Source of the DNA: Natronomonas gomsonensis
GTDB lineage: Archaea > Halobacteriota > Halobacteria > Halobacteriales > Haloarculaceae
Reading direction: 5' to 3'
Assembly: GCF_024300825.1 (NCBI RefSeq)
Contig: NZ_CP101323.1
Location: 1,054,001-1,118,000, forward strand
DNA: 64,000 bases
Position 1 is the first letter of the stretch; each line of letters opens with the position of its first letter. The translations under genes and the position numbers were made by a program. This document shows positions 8,166 through 15,548 of the stretch, in pieces. A model generated the notes under the pieces. It searched no databases. It worked only from the letters and a program-made list of their open reading frames with translations, and had not been told where the DNA came from.

Positions 8166-9380
8166 ATGGAGTACCACGACTCCCCGGAAGCGAAGGAACT
8201 CGCCGAGCGCGCACGCGAGTTCGTCGACGATGTCGTCATCCCGACCGAACGCGAACACCTCGGCGGTGGACCGGTCGGCGAGGAGGTCATCGAGGACCTC
8301 CGGGCGGAGGCCCGCGAGCGGGACATCTACTGTCCACAAATTGACGAGGAACACGGCGGAATGGGGTATGACCTCGCCGACGTGTTGCCGCTGTTCGAGG
8401 AAGCCGGTCGCTCGCTTCTGGGCGCTTCCGCGATGCGCGTCGACGCGCCCGACGAGGGGAACATGCACACTATCGAACTGGTCGGCACCGAGGCCCAGAA
8501 AGAGGAGTGGCTCGAGCCGCTTGTCGCCGGCGACATCCGGTCGGCCTTCGGGATGACCGAACCCCGGGCCGGCGCCGGCTCGGACCCCAAGATGCTCAAG
8601 ACCACCGCCGAAAAGGACGGCGACGAGTGGGTCATCAACGGCCACAAGTGGTGGACGACGCAGGGCAGTCACGCCGACGTCATCCTCGTGATGGCCGTCA
8701 CCGACCCCGACGTCCACCCCTACAAGGGCGCCTCCATCATCCTCGTCCCCACCGACGCCGACGGCGTCGATTTCGTCCGCGACATCCCGCATCTCGGACC
8801 CGACCTTGATGGCCACGGCCACGCCGAATTCGAGTTCAACGACGTGCGGGTTCCCGAGGAGAACCTGCTCGGACAGGAGAACATGGGCTTTGCCATCGCC
8901 CAACAGCGTCTCGGCCCCGCCCGCCTCACTCACTGCATGCGCTTCTCGGGGATGGCGACGCGGGCGCTCACCATCGCGAAGGCGTACATGAGCGAACGGG
9001 AGGCCTTCGGTTCGTCGCTGTCCGACAAGCAGTCGCTGCGCTACGACATCGCCGACAAGGAGACGGAACTCCACGCGGCCCGGACGATGGTCCGCCACGC
9101 CGCCGAGGAAATCGCCCGCGGCGAAGAGGCCCGCATCCCCGTCTCGATGTCGAAAGTGTTCACCGCGAACGTCGCCCAGGAGACAATCGACCTCGCGATT
9201 CAATGCTGTGGCGGCGCCGGCATCTCCCGTGACCTCCCGCTTGCGGACTTCTACGAGGGCGTTCGGGCCTTCCGTATCGTCGACGGCGCCGACGAGGTCC
9301 ACCAGCGCGTTATCGCCCGCGACGCCTTCGAGGGCGCCGAGGAGAACGCCCACGAACTGGAGCGGACGCCCACGTTCTAA
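8166..9380 (+). CDS. Acyl-CoA dehydrogenase, ACAD10/11 type
   Basis: The 404-residue flavoprotein has the usual acyl-CoA dehydrogenase layout: helical N-domain, beta middle with TEPRAGAGSDP and HKWWTTQG, and helical C-domain with REAFGSSLSDKQ and CCGGAGISRDLPLADFY. At the place where ordinary members carry the catalytic EGT it has VDGADEVH, resembling the xDGPDEVH signature of ACAD10/ACAD11. With the divergent APH kinase (138 nt away), the SDR and the HAD phosphatase, it probably acts on phosphorylated 4-hydroxyacyl-CoA or a similar hydroxylated acyl-CoA; the substrate is inferred. ATG 8166 follows a TTTTACAATG box by about 28 nt; upstream in-frame residues are not family-like. Confidence 0.87.
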   Translation: MEYHDSPEAKELAERAREFVDDVVIPTEREHLGGGPVGEEVIEDLRAEARERDIYCPQIDEEHGGMGYDLADVLPLFEEAGRSLLGASAMRVDAPDEGNMHTIELVGTEAQKEEWLEPLVAGDIRSAFGMTEPRAGAGSDPKMLKTTAEKDGDEWVINGHKWWTTQGSHADVILVMAVTDPDVHPYKGASIILVPTDADGVDFVRDIPHLGPDLDGHGHAEFEFNDVRVPEENLLGQENMGFAIAQQRLGPARLTHCMRFSGMATRALTIAKAYMSEREAFGSSLSDKQSLRYDIADKETELHAARTMVRHAAEEIARGEEARIPVSMSKVFTANVAQETIDLAIQCCGGAGISRDLPLADFYEGVRAFRIVDGADEVHQRVIARDAFEGAEENAHELERTPTF

Positions 9381-9383
9381 AAC

Positions 9384-9816
9384 CACTTTTTGCACGCTCC
9401 GGCGGTCGCGCGCCGCTCGGCGCGCGACACGCCTCCGCGGCAAAAACTTGGGGAAAATATGCGCGAGAGCCTCCAGTCGCGCGCCTTCGGCGCGCGGTAG
9501 TCGGCTCTCGCTACGGCGACTCACTTCGTTCGTCGCCGCGAACCGCGCTCGCTTCGCTCGCACGGACACTCAGAAAAAAGAAAACATCAGAAGCATCCAC
9601 GAGCGTTTTAAGCCCGAAACAAATTATTTGGCTATCATCCGCCTCGGGGGCGTCCGTCAGGTCGCCCCCGAGGCGGTTCTCCGAGCGCGAACGGAGTGAG
9701 CGCTCGGTAGCGCGCGCGGACTGGCGCGAGCGAAGCGAGCGGAAGGAGCACGCGCTATTTTTCCCCAAGTTTTTGCCGCGAGGCGCGGCTCCGCCGCGCC
9801 GAGCGTGCAAAAAGTG
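9384..9816. repeat. Nested inverted repeats filling the 438-nt convergent gap
   Basis: No gene is seen between the stop codons at 9380 and 9819. The ends are inverted copies: a 16-nt block at 9384-9399 matches 9801-9816 and a 22-nt block at 9436-9457 matches 9759-9780, both exactly. Inside are perfect hairpins: 9463-9471/9503-9511 enclosing 9478-9485/9489-9496; 9639-9652/9663-9676 (14 bp, 10-nt loop); 9681-9688/9700-9707. Each outer arm begins with a T5 run right after a stop codon, so the arms may be duplicated terminators; a MITE-like insertion is the alternative. Confidence 0.7.
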
Positions 9817-9818
9817 GG

Positions 9819-10598
9819 TTAGAAGGAGAAAAGGTCGATACCGCCGGTGACGCCGATGACCTGTCCGGTGATGTAGTTGGATTGCTCCGAGGAGAGGTAG
9901 GCGACGAGGTTCGAGACGTCCTCTTCCTTGCCGAGTTTCCGCATCGGGGTTGCCTTGGCGATGCGGGCGAAGTGCTCGTCGACCTGTTCGAGTTGGTCGA
10001 TGGGGAGGTCCGCGAGTTGGCCAACGACGATGCTGGGGGCAATGATGTTCGAGGTGACGCCGTGTTGGGCACCTTCGAGTGCGAGCGTCTTGCCGAAGCC
10101 GATGAGCGCCGCCTTCGTCGCCGAGTAGGAGAGCTGGCCGAAGCCGCCCTGCCAACCGGCCATCGAGGACATCGAGATGATGCGACCGAAGCCGCGTTCC
10201 TTCATCCCGGGATAGACGGCCTGTGTGATGTTGTAGGCGCCGGTGAGGTTGACGGCGATGTCACGGTCCCAGATTTCGTCGTCGAAGTCCTCGACCTTGT
10301 CGCGGGCGTCGACCATCCCGGCGTTGTTGACGAGGATGTCGATGCCGCCGGTCTCCTCTTCGAGGGCGGCGACGGTGTTGGCGACGTCCTCTCGGTCGGT
10401 GAGGTCACACTCGACGGCGTGGGCGGTGCCGTCGTAGTCCTCCTCGATTTCGTCGGCGATGTTTTCGGCGGCTTCGTAGTTCACGTCGAGGACGACCACT
10501 TCGGCGCCCTCCTCGGCGAGTACGCGGCAGTCTTCGCTTCCGATACGTCCGGCACCGCCAGTGACGAGAGCGGTTTTGTCGTCGAGTCCTAGGTCCAT
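9819..10598 (-). CDS. SDR-family oxidoreductase (FabG-like)
   Basis: The 259-residue short-chain dehydrogenase has the glycine-rich cofactor loop GGAGRIG (14-20), NNAG near residue 92, and the catalytic YSATK (Tyr158, Lys162) preceded by a Ser in SMSSMAG. Length is typical. FabG-like members interconvert hydroxyacyl and ketoacyl thioesters or alcohols and ketones; the neighbourhood (acyl-CoA dehydrogenase, kinase, HAD phosphatase) suggests a hydroxyacyl-CoA substrate. A TATA-like TTATAG sits about 29 nt before the ATG. The gene converges on the acyl-CoA dehydrogenase across the palindromic gap. Confidence 0.82.
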   Translation of the reverse strand: MDLGLDDKTALVTGGAGRIGSEDCRVLAEEGAEVVVLDVNYEAAENIADEIEEDYDGTAHAVECDLTDREDVANTVAALEEETGGIDILVNNAGMVDARDKVEDFDDEIWDRDIAVNLTGAYNITQAVYPGMKERGFGRIISMSSMAGWQGGFGQLSYSATKAALIGFGKTLALEGAQHGVTSNIIAPSIVVGQLADLPIDQLEQVDEHFARIAKATPMRKLGKEEDVSNLVAYLSSEQSNYITGQVIGVTGGIDLFSF

Positions 10599-10624
10599 TG
10601 CAACACAGGTGTCTCCGGGTTTCG

Positions 10625-10632
10625 CTATAAGG
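10625..10632 (-). promoter_or_regulatory. TATA box for the SDR gene starting at 10598
   Basis: CCTTATAG on the minus strand is centred about 29 nt upstream of the ATG, fitting a leaderless transcript. Confidence 0.55.
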
Positions 10633-10691
10633 ATTTGGACGGTGATACGAGGGGCGTTTAGTAGGGGACGTGTGAACGGGCGACGAACGCC

Positions 10692-11381
10692 TCAGTCCGA
10701 GACGCCGACGACCGCGAGTAACTCCCGGAGGGCTTCGAGTTCGTGGTCGGCTTTCGGGCCCCAGCCTTCCTCGCCGTAGCCGGCTGCGGCGATTCCGAGC
10801 GCCGACGCGCCGGCAACGTCGTGAGAGTGGCGGTCCCCGACCATTACCGTTCGTTCGGGGTCGGATTGGATTGCTCCGAGGGCATCACGGAACATTCGCT
10901 CGTCGGGTTTCGTGTAGCCGACGGCTTCGGAGGTGGTGACGTGGGCGAAACACTCGTGGATGCCGAACGAGTCGAGCATGTTCTCGGCTTCGTGGGTGTC
11001 GATATCGGAGACGATGGCCTGCTCGATGCCGGCGTCGGCCAGCGTCTCGATGGTCTCGATTGCACCGTCTTCGGCGCGCAGCGTCGCCGCGGTACAGCGG
11101 TCGAAGGTTGCTCGCCACCCCTCCGGTGGGTCGCCGTCGAACAGCGCGGCCGTCGCCTTCCGGTATCCCTCCTTTGCGGTTCGGTATTCGGTTCCCTCCC
11201 GGCCACGGAAGTGCTCGCCGAGGACGGATTTCCAGTCGTCGAGGGCCGTCTCGGGGTCGAGGCCGTGTGTATCGGCGAGTTCGGCGACGAAGGCTGCGTA
11301 CCCCTCCCGGACCGATGCGAGTTCGACGATGACGCCGCCGATATCCCAGAAGACGGTGTCGTAGCGGTGGCCGTCGCTCAC
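10692..11381 (-). CDS. HAD-family phosphatase (ACAD10 / epoxide-hydrolase N-domain type)
   Basis: The 229-residue HAD protein has motif I as DIGGV (Asp13 nucleophile, the second Asp replaced by Gly), motif II in AIVSDID, the motif III lysine in GYTKPDE, and motif IV VGDRHSHD. The DxGGV form of motif I is the hallmark of the subgroup that includes the N-domains of soluble epoxide hydrolase and of ACAD10. Since free-standing ACAD10-type kinase and dehydrogenase genes lie within 4 kb, this may be the third ACAD10 module as a separate protein. It overlaps the upstream metallo-hydrolase gene by 4 nt, so the two are co-translated. Substrate is unknown. Confidence 0.82.
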   Translation of the reverse strand: MSDGHRYDTVFWDIGGVIVELASVREGYAAFVAELADTHGLDPETALDDWKSVLGEHFRGREGTEYRTAKEGYRKATAALFDGDPPEGWRATFDRCTAATLRAEDGAIETIETLADAGIEQAIVSDIDTHEAENMLDSFGIHECFAHVTTSEAVGYTKPDERMFRDALGAIQSDPERTVMVGDRHSHDVAGASALGIAAAGYGEEGWGPKADHELEALRELLAVVGVSD

Positions 11382-12340
11382 GGTTCGTAGTGCCGAACGC
11401 CGTCGCGCAGTTCGCTGTCGAGTTCGCCGGTCGCATCGAGGTGGGCGAGCGCACTCATCGTCTCTGGGATGAGGTACTTCACGTCGCGGTCACCGGCGAT
11501 GGCCATCGCGACGCCCGGGACGGTGGAGTAGCCGTCGGCGACGAGGTCGCTGACGCGTTCGAGACGATTGTCGAGGCTGCCGCGGTCGCGTTCGACGGCG
11601 CCGGCGAGGTCGGTGTGGACGGCGCCGTGGCCGGGGTAGACGCGGTCGACATCGAGTTCGGCGAGGCGGTCGAGGGCGGTGTAGAAGGCGTCAAAGGCTT
11701 CGACGTGGCCGTCATCGAGGCCGTCGTGCATGACGACTGGGCGGAACGGCTGGATTCCCATGTCGCCGCCGAGAAGCACCGACTCGCCGTCGATTTCGGC
11801 GGGATAGCTCAGGTGGTCGGCCTGATGGCCGGGGACGTGGACGGCGCCGACTTCGATGTCGCCGATTTCGGTTCGGTCGCCGGGCGCTATCCACACGTCG
11901 ACTGCCGCCGGTGGGAGGAGTTCTCGGTTTCGCTCCAGTGACTCGACGGCCATGTCGACGGCCATCTCCAGTTGTTCCTCGGGGAATCCGGCCTCAGTGC
12001 AGTTCTCGCGGACGCGGGCTTCGAGGGCGCCGAGGTCGCGGTCGAAACGTTCTTCGACGCTCGCGGGCGCGTAGACGGTCGGGTCGCCCTCCTCAAGCAC
12101 TGCCGGGACGAGACCGATGTGGTCGACGTGAGGGTGGGTGATGAGGACGTGTTCGATATCGCCCGGCTCGTATCCCAACTCGGCGAGCTGTGAGCGAAAC
12201 GCCGCTTCGTGGTCCGGGAGCGCGGCGTCGACGAGAATCGGCTCCGACCCCTCGATGAGGTAGCAGGCGACGTGGCCCGGTGGCCAGTCCACGTCGAACT
12301 CCAGTCGGCGGACGCTCCCCTGTTTGCTCCGTGTTTCCAT
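11378..12340 (-). CDS. Metallo-beta-lactamase-fold hydrolase
   Basis: The 320-residue protein has the dinuclear metal motif THPHVDH (His69, His71, Asp73, His74), further ligands in VPGHQADH and GGD, and YPGHGAVH. An unusual C-terminal helical extension of about 80 residues looks like a small winged-helix region (as in LACTB2-type enzymes). Members hydrolyse thioesters, lactones or RNA; given the acyl-CoA genes around it, a thioesterase or lactonase is plausible but unproven. It heads the pair with the HAD gene (4-nt overlap). A paralogue of the same layout lies at 45646-46605, also beside acyl-CoA genes. Confidence 0.8.
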   Translation of the reverse strand: METRSKQGSVRRLEFDVDWPPGHVACYLIEGSEPILVDAALPDHEAAFRSQLAELGYEPGDIEHVLITHPHVDHIGLVPAVLEEGDPTVYAPASVEERFDRDLGALEARVRENCTEAGFPEEQLEMAVDMAVESLERNRELLPPAAVDVWIAPGDRTEIGDIEVGAVHVPGHQADHLSYPAEIDGESVLLGGDMGIQPFRPVVMHDGLDDGHVEAFDAFYTALDRLAELDVDRVYPGHGAVHTDLAGAVERDRGSLDNRLERVSDLVADGYSTVPGVAMAIAGDRDVKYLIPETMSALAHLDATGELDSELRDGVRHYEP

Positions 12341-12363
12341 TCAGCGGTAGAATGCGACCGTTC

Positions 12364-12371
12364 GGTATAAG
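12364..12371 (-). promoter_or_regulatory. TATA box for the metallo-hydrolase starting at 12340
   Basis: CTTATACC on the minus strand is centred 27 nt upstream of the ATG, an almost ideal leaderless position. Confidence 0.6.
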
Positions 12372-12433
12372 AGTTTGTTTTGGTACGTCGGTAGTGTACC
12401 TTCCATTGTTCAATATACGGCGGCCGGACTTAC

Positions 12434-12442
12434 CTTTATTAA
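12434..12442 (+). promoter_or_regulatory. TATA-like box for the SDR/F420 pair at 12515
   Basis: CTTTATTAA is centred about 77 nt before the ATG at 12515, so the transcript would have a leader of about 50 nt. A GGTGCGTGAG patch just before the ATG may act as a ribosome site. Confidence 0.4.
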
Positions 12443-12514
12443 CGCTCCCTCGAAACGGGTCAGGCGTCACATGACAGCAGCCAACCGTTGCACCCCCGCG
12501 GTGCGTGAGTATCA

Positions 12515-13291
12515 ATGTTAGAGCAGTTCAGCGTCGACGGCAACACGGCAGTCATCACCGGGTCGAGTCAGGGTATCGGTGCCGTCACCGCAAAGCGATT
12601 CGCCGACGACGGCGCGAACGTCGTCGTCACCTCCCGGACACAGGAGAAAATCGACGAGGTCGCCGCCGAAATCAACGACAGCGACCGGCCCGGCGAGGCC
12701 ATCGCCGTCGAGTGTGACGTTCGCGACCGCGACAGCGTCGAGGCACTCATCGAGGCCACCGTCGAGGAGTTCGGCGCCGTCGACTGCATGGTGAACAACG
12801 CTGGAGCCTCCTTCATGGCCGGCTTCGACGACATCTCCGAGAACGGCTGGAAGACCATCGTCGATATCAACCTCCACGGTACTTTCCACGGCGCACAGGT
12901 CGCCGGCCAGCAGATGCAACAACAGGAGTCGGGAGGAACCATCATCAACTTCGCGAGCGTCGCGGGGACGATGGGCTCTCAGTACATGAGCCACTACGGC
13001 GCCGCCAAGGCCGCCGTCGTCAACCTCACCACGTCGCTGTCGGCGAACTACGCCGACCACGACATCCGGGTCAACTGCATCGCCCCCGGCCTCGTCGGCA
13101 CGGCAGGAGTCGCCTCCCAGATGGGTCTCGACCCCGCCGACGTCGACCGCAGCGACATCGCCAAGGAGATGGGCCTACCCGAGGAGATAGCCGACATCGT
13201 CCAGTTCCTCGCCAGCGACGCCTCCTCCTACATCGTCGGCGAAACCATTACGGCACAGGGCGTCCCGCCGTTAGAGGACTCCCAACTGTGA
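12515..13291 (+). CDS. SDR-family oxidoreductase
   Basis: The 258-residue short-chain dehydrogenase shows TGSSQGIG (15-22), NNAG near residue 94, Ser148 and YGAAK (Tyr161, Lys165). Arg41 after the second strand (TSRT) suggests NADP preference. It is likely a 3-ketoacyl/3-hydroxyacyl or alcohol dehydrogenase. It is followed after 7 nt by an F420-type oxidoreductase, so the pair is an operon divergent from the metallo-hydrolase/HAD pair. It differs clearly from the SDR at 9819-10598, so it is not a recent duplicate. Confidence 0.83.
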   Translation: MLEQFSVDGNTAVITGSSQGIGAVTAKRFADDGANVVVTSRTQEKIDEVAAEINDSDRPGEAIAVECDVRDRDSVEALIEATVEEFGAVDCMVNNAGASFMAGFDDISENGWKTIVDINLHGTFHGAQVAGQQMQQQESGGTIINFASVAGTMGSQYMSHYGAAKAAVVNLTTSLSANYADHDIRVNCIAPGLVGTAGVASQMGLDPADVDRSDIAKEMGLPEEIADIVQFLASDASSYIVGETITAQGVPPLEDSQL

Positions 13292-13298
13292 TTCCCCA

Positions 13299-14300
13299 AT
13301 GACCGAACGCGACGTGTTCCTCCCGGTCGCCGCACAGCCGAGCGTCGACGCGCTCGTCGAACAGGCCCAACTCGGCGAGGAGTTGGGCTACGACACCGCG
13401 TGGCTCCCCGAGACGTGGGGGCGCGACGCCGTGACGACGCTGACCTGTATCGCCCGCGAAACCGAGACCGTCGACATCGGCACCTCGATTATGCCGGTGT
13501 ACTCCCGTTCGCCAGCGCTCATCGGACAGAGCGCGGCGACGCTACAGGAAGTCTCGGAGGGTCGATTCCGACTCGGTCTCGGTCCCTCCGGCCCCATCGT
13601 CATCGAGAACTGGCACGGCGCGGAGTTCGGCAATCCCCTGCGTCGGACGCGGGAGACCGTCGACATCGTCAAGCAGGTCCTCTCCGGCGAGGAAGTCGAG
13701 TACGACGGGGAGTACTTCGACCTTGAAGGCTTCCGGCTGCGGTGTGAAGCCCCCGACCCAGTTCCGCCCGTCGAGACCGCCGGGATGGGTCCGAAGGCGG
13801 TCGAACTCGCTGGCCGGTTCGCCGACGGCTGGCACGCACTGATGTTGACGCGGGATGGCCTCCGAGAGCGACTGGAGGACTTCGAACGCGGGTCGGAGAT
13901 GGGTGACCGCGACCGCTCCGAACAGCGCGTCACGCTGTCGTTGACCTGCTGTGCCCTGGAGGACGAAGCGGAGGCGAAACGGCTCGCCAAACAGCACGCC
14001 GTCTTCTATCTCGGCGGCATGGGAACGTACTACCGCGACAACCTCGCCCGACAGGGCCACGAGGAAGTCGCCCACGCAATCTACGACAACTACCAGGACG
14101 GCGACAGAGAGGCCGCGATGGCAGCACTGCCCGACGACCTCTTAGAGCAGTTGGTCGTCTGGGGCACTCCCGAGGGGGCCCGCGAACACTTCGAGCGATT
14201 CACCGACGTCGAGGGCGTCGAAGCCGTCTCGGTGTCGTTCCCCCGGGCGGCGGACCTCGAACAAATCGACTCGACGATGCGGGCGCTACAGCCGCGTTGA
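13299..14300 (+). CDS. LLM-class F420-dependent oxidoreductase (NP1902A-type)
   Basis: The 333-residue TIM-barrel protein of the luciferase-like class has DTAWLPETWGRDA, VDIGTSIMPVYSRSP and the phosphate-binding RFRLGLGPSGP. It matches the haloarchaeal coenzyme F420-dependent family named after Natronomonas NP1902A. Such enzymes move hydride between F420 and a small organic substrate, which is unknown here. It is the second gene of an operon with the SDR (7-nt gap), so the two may act in sequence on the same compound, one with a nicotinamide and one with F420. Confidence 0.82.
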   Translation: MTERDVFLPVAAQPSVDALVEQAQLGEELGYDTAWLPETWGRDAVTTLTCIARETETVDIGTSIMPVYSRSPALIGQSAATLQEVSEGRFRLGLGPSGPIVIENWHGAEFGNPLRRTRETVDIVKQVLSGEEVEYDGEYFDLEGFRLRCEAPDPVPPVETAGMGPKAVELAGRFADGWHALMLTRDGLRERLEDFERGSEMGDRDRSEQRVTLSLTCCALEDEAEAKRLAKQHAVFYLGGMGTYYRDNLARQGHEEVAHAIYDNYQDGDREAAMAALPDDLLEQLVVWGTPEGAREHFERFTDVEGVEAVSVSFPRAADLEQIDSTMRALQPR

Positions 14301-14459
14301 CGACTGCCCCGTTCGGCTTTTCCTTACCGCTGTTTCCCATATCGCTCCAGAGCCTACCATTGTTCTCCAGTGAGGCCATCGGACCCAGAACTGTTAGGAA
14401 CTTTTTGATAGTTGAAGATTCACGCGGGGTTCTTAACCCCGGGGTCGTTTTGCGACTGT

Positions 14460-15545
14460 ATGGCAGACCAAAAGCCACGACAATCGACACGTCGACGTTT
14501 TCTCGCAACGACCGGGCTCAGCGCCGGAGCGTTCGCCCTCGCCGGGTGTACCGGTGGAAACGGAGGAAACGGCGGCAACGGTGGTAACGGCGGCAACGGC
14601 AGCAACGACGGGCCTGCGCCCGGCTCTGACGGCAACCTCGTGATGACGACGTCGGGGTCGAGTACGACCGCCTACGCCGCGAGTCAGGGCCTCTCGGCCG
14701 CCGTCGAGGAACACAGCGACTCCGTCAGCATCGACGCCCGCCCCAGCAACGGGACCGACGCCAACGTCGCCCGACTCGATCGAGAGGAGAGCGACATCGC
14801 CTACATCCAGAACTGGACGGCCGCGCGACTCCGACAGGGAGAAGCGCCGTTCGACGACCTGAACTACGACCCCGTACAGGTGTTCCACCTGTACAACCTT
14901 CCGTGGATTTTCGCCACGGCCAACGCCGACTGGACCTCGGTGACCGACATCGAATCCGACAGTCGCGTCGTCCCGACACCGCGCGGTTCCGGGACCGCCC
15001 CGGCGCTGGAGCACGGCCTCGAGTACGCCGTCGACGACTACGAGCGCGTCAGCGTCGGCTACGGTGAGTTGGGCGGTGCGTTCAGCGAGGGCCGCATCGA
15101 CGCCGCCGCGATTACCATCCTCAACGGCGACATCGAGCCCGGCTGGGTCCAGGAGATGAAAGGCAGCGTCGACCTCCGACTGCTCGATTGGCCCGAGGAT
15201 GCTGTCCAGTCGATGCGCGACGACGACAGCCTGCTGGTTCAGGACGTGGACATGACTTCCTTCGAGGGCTACGACTACGCCTCCGACAGCATCCCCTCGA
15301 TTACGTTCGCCTACAACTTCATCAGCCGACACGACCTCGATTACGACGCCGTCTACTCGCTGCTGGAGACGCTGTACGAGAACCGCGAGGGGCTCTCGGA
15401 GTTCAACGCCCTGCTGGGCTATCACGAGGAACCGGAGTACTGGGTCAGCGACATGTACGAGGGTATCCCGTTCCACCCGGCCGCCGCCGACTTCTACCAG
15501 GAAATCGGCGTCTGGCGAGACGAGTTCGAGCGGTACGAGGAGTAG
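14460..15545 (+). CDS. TAXI-family TRAP transporter solute-binding lipoprotein
   Basis: The 361-residue protein starts with a Tat lipoprotein signal (STRRRFLAT, lipobox LAGC with Cys30), then a flexible Gly/Asn-rich linker, then a periplasmic-binding-type fold. TAXI traits are LVMTTSGSSTTAYAASQGLSAAV at the start and PRGSGTAPALEHGLE in the middle. It captures a solute, usually a carboxylate, outside the cell for the fused permease encoded 3 nt downstream. The frame is open from 14412, but ATG 14460 gives the proper signal; a weak TTCTTAACC lies about 27 nt before it. The Gly/Asn repeat is coding low complexity, not a DNA repeat element. Confidence 0.86.
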   Translation: MADQKPRQSTRRRFLATTGLSAGAFALAGCTGGNGGNGGNGGNGGNGSNDGPAPGSDGNLVMTTSGSSTTAYAASQGLSAAVEEHSDSVSIDARPSNGTDANVARLDREESDIAYIQNWTAARLRQGEAPFDDLNYDPVQVFHLYNLPWIFATANADWTSVTDIESDSRVVPTPRGSGTAPALEHGLEYAVDDYERVSVGYGELGGAFSEGRIDAAAITILNGDIEPGWVQEMKGSVDLRLLDWPEDAVQSMRDDDSLLVQDVDMTSFEGYDYASDSIPSITFAYNFISRHDLDYDAVYSLLETLYENREGLSEFNALLGYHEEPEYWVSDMYEGIPFHPAAADFYQEIGVWRDEFERYEE

Positions 15546-15548
15546 GCC

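Noticed and set aside
8025-9569. A 514-codon open frame on the minus strand over the acyl-CoA dehydrogenase
   Set aside because: It is the mirror image of a well-conserved gene; GC-rich third positions leave long antisense frames open. No family motif appears.
14560-14615. Tandem GGCAACGG-like repeats that could suggest a CRISPR or repeat array
   Set aside because: They encode the Gly/Asn linker behind the lipobox of the TAXI protein; units are short and in frame.
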